NCBI RefSeq assembly: GCF_030012985.1
Contig: NZ_CP120233.1
Location: forward strand, 2,517,501-2,581,500
DNA: 64,000 bases
Direction: 5' to 3'
DNA from: Microbulbifer sp. VAAF005
Lineage (GTDB): Bacteria > Pseudomonadota > Gammaproteobacteria > Pseudomonadales > Cellvibrionaceae
Part shown: one piece after another, positions 40,706 to 51,375 of the stretch
Layout: each line of letters begins with the position of its first letter
Numbering within the stretch: the first letter of the stretch is position 1
Program-made: the position numbers and the translations under genes
Notes under the pieces: model-generated
Database searches by the model: none
What the model was told of the DNA's origin: nothing
Seen by the model: only the letters and a program-made list of their open reading frames with translations

Positions 40706-40788
40706 TGGCGCCAGAGTATAAGCAGCGCCCACGGGAAAGGTGCCACAATCGCCAAACTCGATTGGGCTTCAGCAGGTCAGTGGCGCCA
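40706..40788 (-). promoter_or_regulatory. Candidate trp attenuator region
   Basis: Downstream of the leader peptide is a hairpin (40742-40767): GCC-CAATCG, loop AGTTTGG, CGATTG-T-GGC, followed by ACCTTT. The palindromic word TGGCGCCA occurs at 40781-40788 (over the Trp codon) and again at 40706-40713, enclosing that hairpin. Pairing of the two copies would depend on ribosome position. The U tract is weak, so the termination mechanism is uncertain. Confidence 0.5.
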
Positions 40789-40824
40789 TCGCCAGCTGTT
40801 TGTCAGGGAGAAAGAGTGGTTCAC
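40777..40824 (-). CDS. trpL: trp leader peptide
   Basis: A 15-residue leader, MNHSFSLTNSWRWRH, starting at GTG 40824 with a GAGG ribosome site 8 nt upstream and ending at TGA 40777. It has two tryptophan codons in a TGG-CGA-TGG arrangement, 105 nt before the trpE start. Pseudomonas trpE is known to be controlled by attenuation, and a W-R-W leader fits that mechanism. The frame is too short for routine gene calling. Confidence 0.75.
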   Translation of the reverse strand: MNHSFSLTNSWRWRH

Positions 40825-40869
40825 GGAAATTCCCTCAGTGCAGGCGCACAAGTTAACAAATCCCGTCTA

Positions 40870-40893
40870 TGGCGGGCAAGAGATTGCCCGCCA
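40870..40893 (-). terminator. rpe terminator
   Basis: TGGCGGGCA (40870-40878) and TGCCCGCCA (40885-40893) form a perfect 9-bp stem with a 6-nt loop just after the rpe stop. The U tract on the minus strand is poor, so read-through into the trp leader is possible. Confidence 0.6.
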
Positions 40894-40903
40894 GTTTTGC
40901 AAA

Positions 40904-41566
40904 TTAAGCCAAACTCTTGCGCATAGCCGCAATCACTTTAGCGTAGTCCGGGGTATTAAAGATGGCGGAGCCAGCGACAAAAGTATCCGCTCCAGCCGCC
41001 GCAATTTCAGCAATATTGTCGCGGTTTACCCCGCCATCGATCTCGAGGCGGATATCAAACCCAGACTCATCAATCAACTTGCGGGCTTCTTTGAGCTTGG
41101 TCAGGGTATTGGGGATAAACTTCTGCCCGCCAAACCCAGGGTTTACCGACATCAGCAGGATCATATCCAGCTTATCCATCACATACTTGGCGGCATCGAG
41201 ACCACTGGCGGGATTGAATACCAAACCGGCCTTACAGCCAAGACTGCGGATCAATTGCAGGGATCGGTCCGGGTGGCGAGAGGCTTCTGGGTGAAACGTG
41301 ATATAGGTGGCACCGGCATCGGCAAACATGCGAATCATTTCATCGACCGGCTCCACCATCAGGTGAACATCAATCGGAGCTTCAACACCGTGTTTTCGCA
41401 GGGCCTGGCATACCATAGGGCCAATCGTAAGATTTGGCACATAGTGATTGTCCATCACATCAAAATGCACCCAGTCCGCTCCAGCTGCCAACACATTGTC
41501 CACCTCTTCACCCAAGCGGGCGAAATCTGCGGAGAGAATAGAGGGGGCAATCTTGTAATCTGACAT
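40904..41566 (-). CDS. rpe: Ribulose-phosphate 3-epimerase
   Basis: Pentose-phosphate TIM-barrel enzyme that interconverts ribulose-5-P and xylulose-5-P. The 220-residue protein has [48 protein letters not shown] and LEIDGGV, including the metal histidines and aspartates. In many relatives gph lies between rpe and trpE; it is missing here. Confidence 0.97.
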   Translation of the reverse strand: MSDYKIAPSILSADFARLGEEVDNVLAAGADWVHFDVMDNHYVPNLTIGPMVCQALRKHGVEAPIDVHLMVEPVDEMIRMFADAGATYITFHPEASRHPDRSLQLIRSLGCKAGLVFNPASGLDAAKYVMDKLDMILLMSVNPGFGGQKFIPNTLTKLKEARKLIDESGFDIRLEIDGGVNRDNIAEIAAAGADTFVAGSAIFNTPDYAKVIAAMRKSLA

Positions 41567-41585
41567 CAGAATATCCTTCGGTAAC

Positions 41586-42293
41586 TCAACTTTCGCCAGA
41601 GAGTCGGCGATCTAAATTTTCCAGGCGCTCGGGAGTTCCCACATCGCACCAGTCTCCCTCGTAGAGTTCAGCTTGTAACCTGCCCTCATTAAAGGTGAAC
41701 ACTTCTCCAAGCCCAAAACACTCGCGGCGCTTCGGGTATTCAGTAAGGGTTTCAGCTCGCAGCCAACTAATACCGGCAAAGGTATAGCGGGGCTTAGCTG
41801 TACCCGACAACAAACCACCCTCCATGCCGAAATCCCCATCGGGGTTATGGGGAGGATTGGGGACCATCAAAAGGCGTCCGGGGCAAGACTCCGGCAGCGC
41901 TCTCTCAATCCACTGCGACAAGTCATAGTCACACCAAACATCACCATTAACCACCAGAAAAGATGAATCGCCGATCAATGGCAGAGCCTTGAGAATCCCC
42001 CCAGCAGTTTCCAGTGGTTCCTCCTCATGCTCGACAGAGTAGTTAATTTCGACCCCCCAGCGGGAACCAGAACCGAGCTGCTGGCGAATTTTGGGCCCTA
42101 AGTAACCCAGGTTAATCACGATCTTTTGCACACCAATAGCGGCCAAGCGCTCAATTGCATATTCAATCAGGGGCTTTCCGGCAACCGGCAACAAGGGCTT
42201 GGGTGTTTGGTCCGTCAGCGGGCGCATACGACGCCCAAAGCCTGCTGCCAATACCATGGCAGTCAAAGGGGAATTCTTTTTGGGTTTGCTCAT
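41586..42293 (-). CDS. murU: N-acetylmuramate-1-phosphate uridylyltransferase
   Basis: Nucleotidyltransferase that makes UDP-MurNAc from MurNAc-1-phosphate in the fosfomycin-bypassing recycling route of Pseudomonas. The 235-residue protein has the signature [15 protein letters not shown], the [13 protein letters not shown] loop and NGDVWCD metal-binding site. It is encoded 29 nt downstream of the kinase AmgK, as in Pseudomonas; the pair acts in sequence. Confidence 0.92.
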   Translation of the reverse strand: MSKPKKNSPLTAMVLAAGFGRRMRPLTDQTPKPLLPVAGKPLIEYAIERLAAIGVQKIVINLGYLGPKIRQQLGSGSRWGVEINYSVEHEEEPLETAGGILKALPLIGDSSFLVVNGDVWCDYDLSQWIERALPESCPGRLLMVPNPPHNPDGDFGMEGGLLSGTAKPRYTFAGISWLRAETLTEYPKRRECFGLGEVFTFNEGRLQAELYEGDWCDVGTPERLENLDRRLSGES

Positions 42294-42322
42294 TAAATTT
42301 ATCTGTACAGTTTCCGTGCAGC

Positions 42323-43405
42323 CTACTTCGGCAAATCACCTGCACTGCGGTAGTCGCAGTACCAGGGCAGAGACTCTATCTGCGGCAGCAAAATGCCACC
42401 GAACCAGTCAGCAAAAGGCTTCAGCTCAGGGTAGCGCCCGGCGGTTTCCAAAACATAGCGAATCACTAGTGGCAGGTGCTGCAAATAGCCCTGTTTTCCA
42501 TCCCTCAGACTGAGGCGCGGGAACAGGCCCAGTACTTTGATGTGACGCTGTAATCCCATCCAGTCGAACCATCTCAGGTAGAGCTGCGGGTCCACCGGCT
42601 GCATAACGCCCGCAGCTTCAGCGGTCGCGGCATAAGCCAGCACCCATCGCTCTACCCGCTCGCGGGGCCAGCGGATATAGCAATCCCTAAGCAAAGACAC
42701 CAGATCGTAGGTAGCAGGCCCCCACACCGCATCCTGAAAATCGACAATCCCGGGCCGCTCTCCATCGCGAATCATCAGATTGCGGCTGTGATAGTCCCGA
42801 TGAACAATAGTGTGGGGCTGCTCTTCAGCACTGTTGAGCAATAACTCAAAGGTTTGCTCCAGTAGCTTTTCTTCTTGCTGATCGAGTTGATGTCCGAGTA
42901 ATTCTCGCACCAGCCACTCGGGCATAACCCGCATTTCCTTCAAAAGCAGTTCACGGCTATAAGCTGGGAACAGTTGTTCCTCAAAAGGGATCTGTTGAAG
43001 GCATAAAAGTTCACTCATTACCTCTGCATAGAGTCCTTCAACACTCTCGTCATCGAGCACACTATAGAGCTGGGTATCCCCGAGGTCCTCCAGTAACAAA
43101 TAACCTTCCGCAGTATCTGCTGCTACCACCATCGGTGTGTGAATACCATTGCGACGCAAGTAATCGGCCAGAGCCACAAATCGAGCGGGATTGGTCAACT
43201 CGGGAGGCGTGTCCACGGCTATCAGTGGCGGCTCGGTTCGAGTACGAAAATAGCGACGAAACCCGGCATCTCCAGCCAGGCTCGACAAATCAGCCGGAGT
43301 ACCCATATCCAGGGCCACACCAACCCACTCACTCAATGCGCTGCATCGGGGATCGGAGTCGATCTCGCACCCTTGCTCAACTTCACCGCTCGATCTTAAA
43401 CTCAT
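42323..43405 (-). CDS. amgK: N-acetylmuramate/N-acetylglucosamine anomeric kinase
   Basis: Aminoglycoside-phosphotransferase-fold kinase that phosphorylates MurNAc at C1 for MurU. The catalytic loop HRDYHSRNLM and the metal site VDFQDAVWGPATYD are clear, and the C-terminal half is typical of the family. I start at ATG 43405 (GGAAG upstream); ATG 43435 and GTG 43471 are possible and would only lengthen an apparently disordered N-terminus. It is divergent from lptD, as in Pseudomonas. Confidence 0.9.
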   Translation of the reverse strand: MSLRSSGEVEQGCEIDSDPRCSALSEWVGVALDMGTPADLSSLAGDAGFRRYFRTRTEPPLIAVDTPPELTNPARFVALADYLRRNGIHTPMVVAADTAEGYLLLEDLGDTQLYSVLDDESVEGLYAEVMSELLCLQQIPFEEQLFPAYSRELLLKEMRVMPEWLVRELLGHQLDQQEEKLLEQTFELLLNSAEEQPHTIVHRDYHSRNLMIRDGERPGIVDFQDAVWGPATYDLVSLLRDCYIRWPRERVERWVLAYAATAEAAGVMQPVDPQLYLRWFDWMGLQRHIKVLGLFPRLSLRDGKQGYLQHLPLVIRYVLETAGRYPELKPFADWFGGILLPQIESLPWYCDYRSAGDLPK

Positions 43406-43703
43406 TTCATGACTTCCAACTGTTTCTAGCTGCATTTTAACCCTGAGCCTCCCTGCGTCCAGAGACGCCACTGTTAATTCTCGGAAGTCCTACTTTGCCT
43501 TACACAAAAGCAGAACACGAGTCCCAGGTAATTTGTGTTTCAGGGTCGAATTTCCACCCGTAGCATTACGGCTCCAGTACGGCTATTAACCACTTCTACA
43601 TTCAAGTAGAATCGGGCGATGATTTTGCGCGCCCCGGCTCGAAAGCTGTCGCACGTATCTATCGATAAAGAAACACTAAAAGATAGCTGGAACATATCGT
43701 TTG

Positions 43704-46284
43704 ATGCTTGAAGTCTCCCGGTGGCGTCGCCTCGCTCTGGCGATTGCTAATAACTCCCAAGCCCGCTCTGTCGTTCTCGGCCTGATCGCTGCGCAGCCGT
43801 TGTGGGCGCAAGCCAATCAAGGGGAACCAACCCCCGATCCCGATTACAACCCCTATTTGTACCTGGACTGGTTACCCCGCTCTGAGCTAACCCCAGAAGA
43901 GCAAGCCAACCTGCCAGCAGTGTGCTCTGGTGCCTTCGTGGCCCCTCCGCGAAACTATCCCGGCTCTGACCTCCCCCTGGAGAAGCCCCCTTAGGGCTAC
44001 TGCGGAGAAGTCACGATGGCTGGAGGACGGTTCCGCTGAGCTGAGCGGAAATGTACATATCACTCAGGGTTACCGACAGTTGTTTGCCGACCAGGTCAAA
44101 CTGGACCGCCCTGAAAATATTGCCACTTTAAACGGCGCTATTGAACTTCGGGAGCCCGGTTTGCTGATCCGTGGTTCCTCCGCTGAAGTCCATACCAAAA
44201 GCGAAGCTGCCTCCGTTGAAGATGCCACCTATGTGGTACACGATGCTTTTATCCACGGTGGGGCCGAGCTGGTAGCACGTCAAACCAGTGGCGAGTTAAC
44301 CCTGACCGAAGGCACATATACCCGCTGTGAGCCCGGACGTGAGTTCTGGCAGCTCACAGGCCGTGAGATCAATATCGATGAAGTAGAGAGTCAGGGTACT
44401 GCGCGGGATGTGCGCTTGAAGATTCTAGACGTGCCTGTTTTATACCTGCCGTATTTCCGCTTCCCGGTGGGCGACGCGCGCATGTCCGGCTTTCTGTTTC
44501 CCACACTCAGTAACAGCGACAAGAATGGCTGGGATCTCGCCATCCCCTACTACTGGAACATCGCCCCCCAAATGGACGCCACCATCTCCCCGCGCTATAT
44601 CCAGCATCGCGGTGCCGGGTTGGAGGTCGAATTCAGACACTTGGCAGAAATGTTCAGTACTGAAATACGTCTGGCCGACTTGCCCGATGACGATGGCGGC
44701 AACAATGATCTTGCCCAGGACCTGATTGATGAAGGCTTTCCTGAGGATCTGGTTCTCCCTTATAAAGGTGAGGACCGTTGGCTCATCAGTTTAGAGCAGC
44801 AAGGGGGGTACAGCGGCAGTATTTGGCGGACCGATATCGATTATACCAAGGTCAGTGACCCCGACTATTTCCGCGATTTGAGCACAGCTAATCTCGATAT
44901 CAATGCAGAAACCAGAGTTAGTCAAAAGGTTCAAGGCTTACTGCGAAGCGAACATTGGAAAGCAACCTTACGTACTCAGGATTATCAAGTACTAGAAAAC
45001 GACGCCTTTGATACATTTGCCCAATATCCCCGCTTTGATGTCGATGGCGATTATCGCTGGGATGACTGGCTACTCACTATGCAAAATGAAGTCACCAGTT
45101 GGGATCACAGCGATACGCAGACGATTCGATACATCGAAGATACCGATGATCCCGACAGTGTCGTCACTGAGACAAGAAACTTTATTACTGCAGATAGACT
45201 GCGCCTCGACTATGAATTCTTCTGGGATAAAGAATGGCTCTGGGGATATTTTAAGCCGGGAGTGGCCGGGCGCTACCTCGCATATAGTGTGAGTGACCAA
45301 TTCCTACCCGAAGATGCCGACGATACTCCAGACGCGGCTGCCGCCCAGTTTATTCTGGATACAGGGCTCTACTTTGAACGGGATAGTCACATTTTCAATC
45401 GCGATTTTATTCAGACTCTAGAGCCCCGGTTATTCACCCTGATCAGCAGCAATGCCGATCAAAGTGATTTTGATATCAGTGATGGCGCCGATGATATCAA
45501 CGCTAGCAGTAACAACCTGTTATACGATACATCGCTATACACCTTCAGTTATGACCAGTTATTCCGCGATAGCCGTTTTACCGGTAACGACCGAATCGAC
45601 GATGCAGACAGACTTGCCCTTGGCCTGACAACCAAGTATATCGACCCCATAAGTGGTCGAGATCTGTTTTCAGCGAGTATCGGGCAGATTTATTATTCCA
45701 GTGACACCCAAATTGGCCGCACCTCTTACATTGAGGATACCCCACGGTCAGAACTAGCTGCGCGAATCGAAAGTCGCCCTTTCCAGTCTTTGCGCCTGGG
45801 CACTGAACTGGTCTATGAGGATAGTGAGCACAACATCAATCGTGGCAACTTCAGCCTGCGTTATTTTGACGACGAATTCCGCATCTTTAACTTAAGCTAC
45901 TACTACGAGCGCCCAGACTCCACAGATGATGAGGACGAAGATGAGGATGAAACAGTAAGTCAGCTGAACGCCTCAACGGCCCTCCCACTTAGTACCCATA
46001 CCTCACTCATGGCAAGTGCCAGCTATGATCTTACTTTGAATCGGGAACTGGAATACTTGGCAGGTATCGAATATGACGACTGCTGCTACCGTACCCGACT
46101 AGTGTGGCGTCGCACGCTGGACAATGATCTCGCAGGGGTTGTATCAGCTGAAGACCTAGAGTACGACGAGGGCATCTACCTCGAAGTCGAACTCAAAGGA
46201 TTAGCGGGTTTTGGTTCAACCGTGACAGAAATGCTGACCCAGGGGATTGCCAACTTTGATCAGAGAGAAGAGCTGAAACAGTGA
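43704..46284 (+). CDS. lptD: LPS-assembly protein LptD, one frameshift
   Basis: Outer-membrane barrel that inserts lipopolysaccharide into the outer leaflet. It has a signal peptide ending near WAQA, then an N-terminal jellyroll region (OstA-like, SRWLEDGSAELSGNV) and a long C-terminal beta-barrel; an early cysteine (VCSGAF) and the late pair CC (DDCCYRT) are present for the inter-domain disulfides. The frame breaks after LPLEKP at a C5 run (43986-43990); removing one C gives EKPLRATAEKSRW. As lptD is essential, an inserted base in the data is likely. Its stop overlaps the surA start. Confidence 0.92.
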
Positions 46285-47627
46285 TGAGAATAATTAAGAA
46301 GTTCATACCGAAATTGGGCCTGACGCCCTTACTGGCTGTAGGCGCCCTGATTGCCACTACAGCCACTGCGCAAGTCAGGAACCTTGACCGGGTAGTCGCT
46401 GTTGTTGATGACGATGTTGTGATGGCCAGTGAACTGACCCAGCGCATGAATACCATCACCAGCCAGATTCAAGCGCAACAGGTGCAGGCTCCGCCTGTAG
46501 ACATATTACGCCGGCAGGTACTTGAACAGCTGATTATCGAGCGTTTGCAGCTGCAGATGGCCTCTCGTGCTGGCGTCACTGTCTCCGAATCCGAACTAGA
46601 CCAGGCTATAGCCCGGGTTCAGCAAAATGCGGGAGTCAGCCCTGAAGTGTTCCGTCAGCGTCTACTCGCAGATGGTATGAGCATGAAAAGCTTCCGCCAG
46701 CAAATCCGCCAGGAACTGATGATTCGCCGTGTTGAACAAGGCAGCGTTAACCGTCGTATCCAGATTACAGATCAGGATATTGATAACTTCCTACGCTCCA
46801 AGGAAGGGGAGTTTTGGAAGTCCCCCCAGTTTGAGCTAGGGCATATCCTAATTCCCGTAAGTTCCAGCGCTCCCACCAGTGAAGTTACCCAGGCCCGGGA
46901 AAAGGCTGAGGATCTAGCTAAGCAAGCCAGAGATGGCACCGACTTCCGCCGCCTGGCAATTGCGAACTCTGCTGGTCAAAATGCTCTTTCCGGTGGCGAC
47001 CTGGGCTGGCGCAAGACTGTCGAGCTCCCCACTCTGTTTGCCGATGCTCTCACAGACCTAAAAGCCGGCGATGTGACCGAACCTTTCCGTAGTGATGCAG
47101 GCTTCCATCTGCTAAAAATTCATGCTCAGAAAGGTGCCAGCGAGCAGCTGGTAGAGCAGACAAAAGTTCGCCATATCCTACTTAAGCCATCGGCTATTCT
47201 CACCGACGACCAAGCTTACAATAAGCTGATTGAACTACGTGAAGAAGCTATGGCCAGTGATAACTTTAGTGAATTGGCACGCGAAAATTCAGAAGATATT
47301 GGCTCGATGCTATCCGGCGGCGACCTTGGCTGGTCTATGCCCGGGCAGTTCGTACCTGAGTTTACCCAGGCTATGGACGCAACGGAGATTGGTAATATCA
47401 GTCTACCCTTCCGCAGCCAGTTTGGCTGGCACATCCTGCAGGTTGAAGATCGCCGTAAACAGGACATGACCGATCAATATATCCGCAATCAGGCCGCTAA
47501 CTTGCTGCGCAATCGTCGCTACGAAGAGGAGTTGCAAAACTGGCGCCGTGAAATTCGCGACCAGGCATACGTTGAAATCAAGCTGCCAGACTCTGAGACA
47601 ACTGAGGATTCAGTGGATCAACAGTAA
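46284..47627 (+). CDS. surA: Periplasmic chaperone/peptidyl-prolyl isomerase SurA
   Basis: Chaperone for outer-membrane proteins, including LptD. The 447-residue protein has a signal peptide (about 1-30), the N-terminal chaperone module beginning with [18 protein letters not shown], and two parvulin domains, each with the GGDLGW motif (about residues 238 and 348). The ATG overlaps the lptD stop (TGATG), so LptD and its chaperone are translationally coupled. A terminator follows. Confidence 0.97.
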   Translation: MRIIKKFIPKLGLTPLLAVGALIATTATAQVRNLDRVVAVVDDDVVMASELTQRMNTITSQIQAQQVQAPPVDILRRQVLEQLIIERLQLQMASRAGVTVSESELDQAIARVQQNAGVSPEVFRQRLLADGMSMKSFRQQIRQELMIRRVEQGSVNRRIQITDQDIDNFLRSKEGEFWKSPQFELGHILIPVSSSAPTSEVTQAREKAEDLAKQARDGTDFRRLAIANSAGQNALSGGDLGWRKTVELPTLFADALTDLKAGDVTEPFRSDAGFHLLKIHAQKGASEQLVEQTKVRHILLKPSAILTDDQAYNKLIELREEAMASDNFSELARENSEDIGSMLSGGDLGWSMPGQFVPEFTQAMDATEIGNISLPFRSQFGWHILQVEDRRKQDMTDQYIRNQAANLLRNRRYEEELQNWRREIRDQAYVEIKLPDSETTEDSVDQQ

Positions 47628-47649
47628 ACCGCTTAATCAGCGGGAAAAG

Positions 47650-47674
47650 CCGGGCCCTGTGCCCGGTTTTTTTT
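47650..47674 (+). terminator. Terminator between surA and pdxA
   Basis: CCGGGC (47650-47655) and GCCCGG (47661-47666) with a 5-nt loop followed by eight T (47667-47674). A classic intrinsic terminator; pdxA beyond it needs its own promoter or partial read-through. Confidence 0.88.
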
Positions 47675-47697
47675 GTAGCTACAGGAAAGTTATACAA

Positions 47698-48681
47698 ATG
47701 ATTCCTAAAATTGCCTTCACCCCTGGAGAGCCCGCAGGTATCGGCCCTGAACTCGCCGTGAAAATTGCGCAAGGGGGTTCTTCAGCACAGATTGTCGCAA
47801 TAGCTGATCCTCAGCTGCTAACAGATACTGCTGAGGCTCTGGGGTTACCAATCAAGCTCCTTCCTCTGTCCGATAAAGCAAATGACGGGACACCACCCGG
47901 CAGCCTCTATATTTTGCCGATCACAATGGCCGAGCCAGCCAAGCCAGGACAGCTTAATACAGCTAATGCGCACTATGTTTTGGAAACTCTTTCAGTTGCA
48001 GCAGAGGGCTGCCTATCAGGCGAGTTTGATGCCCTGGTAACAGGGCCAGTACACAAAGGTGTCATTAACGAGGCGGGAACATCGTTTAGCGGCCATACCG
48101 AGTTTTTTGCTGAAAAAGCCAAGGTTGAACGTGTGGTAATGATGTTAGCCGCAGACGACCTTCGTGTTGCTCTTGTGACAACCCACCTCCCCCTCAAGGA
48201 TGTGAGTAGTGCGATCAGTCGTCCACTTATTGAGCAGGTTATTACCATCCTCGACAAAAGTTTGCGGGAACATTTTTGTATTCCCAGTCCTCGCATCAGT
48301 GTATGCGGCCTCAATCCACATGCTGGAGAAGGCGGGCATCTGGGGCGGGAAGAAATAGAGATCATCGAACCCACGCTCGAGCGCTTACGCAGCCAGGGTA
48401 TATCCCTGAAGGGCCCACTGCCAGCAGATACCCTTTTTACCCCTCCCCATTTATCAGAATGTGACGCCGTTTTAGCTATGTATCACGACCAGGGGCTTCC
48501 AGTGTTAAAATTCAAGGGTTTTGGCCACGCAGTTAATATCACTTTGGGGCTACCCTTTATCCGCACCTCGGTAGATCACGGTACAGCTCTCAATATTGCG
48601 GGCACAGGCTCCGCAGAGTGCGGCAGCCTCCAGGCGGCACTAACCCAGGCTATCGCGCTGGCCAAGTTACGCAGTTCCTAA
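47698..48681 (+). CDS. pdxA: 4-hydroxythreonine-4-phosphate dehydrogenase
   Basis: NAD-dependent step of pyridoxal phosphate synthesis. The 327-residue protein starts [19 protein letters not shown], with [12 protein letters not shown], the zinc-ligand histidine in [21 protein letters not shown] and [13 protein letters not shown] start at ATG 47698, after the terminator; a longer in-frame reading would overlap surA. Order surA-pdxA-rsmA-apaH is conserved in gammaproteobacteria. Confidence 0.96.
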   Translation: MIPKIAFTPGEPAGIGPELAVKIAQGGSSAQIVAIADPQLLTDTAEALGLPIKLLPLSDKANDGTPPGSLYILPITMAEPAKPGQLNTANAHYVLETLSVAAEGCLSGEFDALVTGPVHKGVINEAGTSFSGHTEFFAEKAKVERVVMMLAADDLRVALVTTHLPLKDVSSAISRPLIEQVITILDKSLREHFCIPSPRISVCGLNPHAGEGGHLGREEIEIIEPTLERLRSQGISLKGPLPADTLFTPPHLSECDAVLAMYHDQGLPVLKFKGFGHAVNITLGLPFIRTSVDHGTALNIAGTGSAECGSLQAALTQAIALAKLRSS

Positions 48682-48829
48682 CCAACACTAAAATTTGCCT
48701 GGAGAAAAGTGTCAACCACACCCTCACTGAAGTGTGTGCAGTAAATGGCCCCGAAGGGCATATCAACTGAAATATTCACTAACATTCCAAGGCTTAACCG
48801 CAAAATTAATCCAGGTTACAGATATATCA

Positions 48830-49630
48830 ATGGATAACTTCTTTCAACACAAAGCCCGTAAACGCTTTGGACAAAACTTTCTCGTCGATGAAAATATTAT
48901 CGAGCGTATTGTTCGTTCGGTAGGCCCCAAGGAATCCGACACCCTGATTGAAATCGGCCCGGGCCAGGGTGCAATCACTGAATTACTATTAAAACGCTGT
49001 CCATCCCTTACCGCTGTAGAGCTAGATCGGGACCTGATTCCGATGCTGGAATTTAAATTCAGGGAATACCCCGAGTTCAGCATTATTGAGCAGGACGCAT
49101 TGAAATTTGACTTTGGCACCTTTGCCGGTAATAAGCAGCTGCGCATCGTCGGTAACCTGCCGTATAACATATCCACACCGCTACTGTTCCACCTGCTCAG
49201 CTTTCGCGGACAAGTCCAGGATATGCATTTTATGCTACAGAAAGAAGTAGTAGACCGGCTCAGCGCAACGCCATCCACCAAATCTTATGGACGACTTAGC
49301 GTGATGGTTCAATACTACTGTCGCGTACAGGGCCTGTTCCCTGTCCCCCCGCAGTCCTTCCGGCCCGCCCCCAAAGTCGATTCTGCCATCGTGAGGTTGG
49401 TTCCCCACAACACCCTGCCATTTACTGCAAAAGATGAAGGACTATTAGAGAGAATCGTCAATATTGCCTTCCAACAACGCCGCAAGACTCTGCGCAATGC
49501 CCTTAAACCCCTTTTTCCAGATCTCAACCCCGAGCAACTACCCGTAGATGCCGGCCGCCGACCTGAAACCTTAAGTGTCGAGGACTTTGTTAAACTGGCC
49601 GACTACTGTACAAACTTGCAGCAGCAATAA
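48830..49630 (+). CDS. rsmA: 16S rRNA dimethyladenosine transferase (KsgA)
   Basis: Dimethylates the two adjacent adenosines near the 3' end of 16S rRNA. The 266-residue protein has RKRFGQNFLVDENII, the SAM site EIGPGQGAITELL, and the catalytic NLPYNIS motif. I start at ATG 48830, which gives the standard N-terminus. It follows pdxA after 148 bp without a gene. Confidence 0.97.
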   Translation: MDNFFQHKARKRFGQNFLVDENIIERIVRSVGPKESDTLIEIGPGQGAITELLLKRCPSLTAVELDRDLIPMLEFKFREYPEFSIIEQDALKFDFGTFAGNKQLRIVGNLPYNISTPLLFHLLSFRGQVQDMHFMLQKEVVDRLSATPSTKSYGRLSVMVQYYCRVQGLFPVPPQSFRPAPKVDSAIVRLVPHNTLPFTAKDEGLLERIVNIAFQQRRKTLRNALKPLFPDLNPEQLPVDAGRRPETLSVEDFVKLADYCTNLQQQ

Positions 49631-49657
49631 TTATTTTTCATATTTTTGGGGGAAACC

Positions 49658-50470
49658 TTGGCAACTTACGCCATCGGAGATATTCAAGGATGCTTTGCAG
49701 CTTTTCAAAGCCTTCTCAAGAAAATCAATTTTAGTGCTGACCGTGACAAACTCTGGCTTGCCGGAGATTTGGTTCACCGGGGTGAAGACAGCCTGAGCAC
49801 TCTTCGTTTTCTCTATGAGCACCGCCAACAGGTGACAGCAGTATTAGGCAATCATGATCTGCATTTACTGGCGATTGCTCACGGCGCTAAGTCCTTATCT
49901 GAAAAAGAACATGACCTTGCCAAGGTTTTAAACGCAAAGGACGCTGATAATTTACTGGAATGGCTACAAAGCCTTCCCCTTCTAGTACACAAGAAGGGTT
50001 ACACCATGGTGCACGCTGGCATCCCTCCCATTTGGAGTGTTACGAAAGCCCTAAAACTCGCCACTGAAGTCCATAAAGCCCTCGCCGACGAAGCTATGGC
50101 AAAAGCATATTTTTATGGTATGTATGGCAATGAACCACATTGTTGGGATGACCACTTGATCGGCATTGAGCGCCTGCGCTCCATTACCAATTATTTTACA
50201 AGAATGCGTTTTTGTAAGGCGGATGGCACTCTGGACCTGATCAATAAAAAGGGGGTCCAGGCCTCTCACGGTGAATACCAGCCCTGGTTTAGCTTTCCCG
50301 ATCGAAAAACCAGAAATGACAAAATTATTTTTGGGCATTGGGCTGCCCTGGAAGGCCGCGCAGATACTGAGAATATCTATGCCCTAGACACAGGTTGCGT
50401 TTGGGGAGGGTACCTGACTGCAATGCGATTAAGTGATGAAGAATTTTTTTGTACCGATTGTAGTTTTTAG
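49658..50470 (+). CDS. apaH: Symmetrical bis(5'-nucleosyl)-tetraphosphatase
   Basis: Metallophosphatase that hydrolyses Ap4A to two ADP. Metal motifs GDIQGC, GDLVHRG and GNHDLHL are present, and the N-terminus ATYAIGDIQG matches ApaH when read from the TTG at 49658. That TTG is preceded by GGGGGAAACC, so it is the likely start; the protein has 270 residues. Base use is more A/T-rich here than in the genes to the left, and this continues through the IS region. Confidence 0.94.
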   Translation: MATYAIGDIQGCFAAFQSLLKKINFSADRDKLWLAGDLVHRGEDSLSTLRFLYEHRQQVTAVLGNHDLHLLAIAHGAKSLSEKEHDLAKVLNAKDADNLLEWLQSLPLLVHKKGYTMVHAGIPPIWSVTKALKLATEVHKALADEAMAKAYFYGMYGNEPHCWDDHLIGIERLRSITNYFTRMRFCKADGTLDLINKKGVQASHGEYQPWFSFPDRKTRNDKIIFGHWAALEGRADTENIYALDTGCVWGGYLTAMRLSDEEFFCTDCSF

Positions 50471-50525
50471 TAGCCCTAAAAGCCCCCACAAAATAAACAG
50501 GAAAAGACTCCTGTTGTAACATTAA

Positions 50526-50562
50526 CTGATTGTTGCCACTTAACCAGCTCAGCAACAATCAG
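50526..50562. terminator. Hairpin between convergent apaH and the metallopeptidase remnant
   Basis: CTGATTGTTGC (50526-50536) and GCAACAATCAG (50552-50562) are a perfect 11-bp inverted repeat with a 15-nt loop. It lies between converging genes and probably ends transcription from both sides. A smaller hairpin CAGGA/TCCTG lies just before it. Confidence 0.6.
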
Positions 50563-50601
50563 CTCTTAACTTAATAGGCGCAACTACATATTACAGCGGA
50601 C

Positions 50602-51367
50602 TTATATTACCTGTGAGAGCTTTTCTAAAGTTGCTTCAGGATTAGCTAATTTACGACTAACCAACTGCCTTATAACCTCAACCAACTCTCGGGAAGTTTC
50701 GTTCTCTACTATCTTAAAGAAACTTTCAATCCCTTTTTCTCCCCCGCTTTCAATTTCTTCTCGATAATTTCTCCATAATGAATAAATACTTGCAGAGCCA
50801 TTACTTTTCTCCTGCAAGGACTGATCAATTGCCCGATGTATAAGTAGGCCACAACTATAATATAGATCAAACCTTCCATGGTTAGCTGCTTCTACCAACG
50901 AAAATTTTTTCAAACCGTTCGAACAACTCGCCCTAAATTTATCAACTTTGGCATAAACATACTTTTCAAAATTAGGGTATAAATCTAGCAGAGCCGAGGC
51001 TGCCAGCCAGCCCGCATTCCCCTCATGTAACCAGGAGTCTCGAACATCCTCTGACAAGACTTTATCTTTACCTTCCTGATGAAAATGAGCCACTTCATGG
51101 GCAAAAAACCAAATAATGTCACTAACAAAATTAGGTTCCGACAATTTTTCATCAAAGTCATTCCAATTCCAGTGCATGAATATCTGGTTGGGTAAGGTCC
51201 CCCCTGATAATCATTACCATCAACTTGGGCGTATGAGGCGTATAAGACTGGTTTTTCTCCAGAATTTTTTCCAAGCTTTCTCTCAAAGTAGGCGATCAGC
51301 TTTGGAATGTCTGAATTTAATGACAACCTAATTCCATCTGGTAGACCATCATCAATGACAGCGATAA
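50602..51367 (-). pseudogene. Zinc metallopeptidase, C-terminal part (cut off by IS)
   Basis: C-terminal part of a gluzincin-type metallopeptidase. It has the zinc site HEVAH followed 24-25 residues later by WLHEGNAGW, resembling the WLNEG...E third-ligand segment of M1-like peptidases. The frame shows one break at a C6 run (51199-51204 on the plus strand); adding one base links NDYQGG to TLPNQIFMHW. The 5' end is cut by the insertion sequence, and the N-terminal part is at 52850-53405. A chance start inside the IS end may allow some translation. The substrate is unknown. Confidence 0.8.
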
Positions 51368-51375
51368 AGCTACGC
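51368..51375. repeat. Target-site duplication, left copy
   Basis: AGCTACGC, repeated exactly at 52850-52857 on the other side of the insertion sequence. Removing the element and one copy restores an open frame (EERS-FIAVIDDG) across the junction. Confidence 0.85.
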
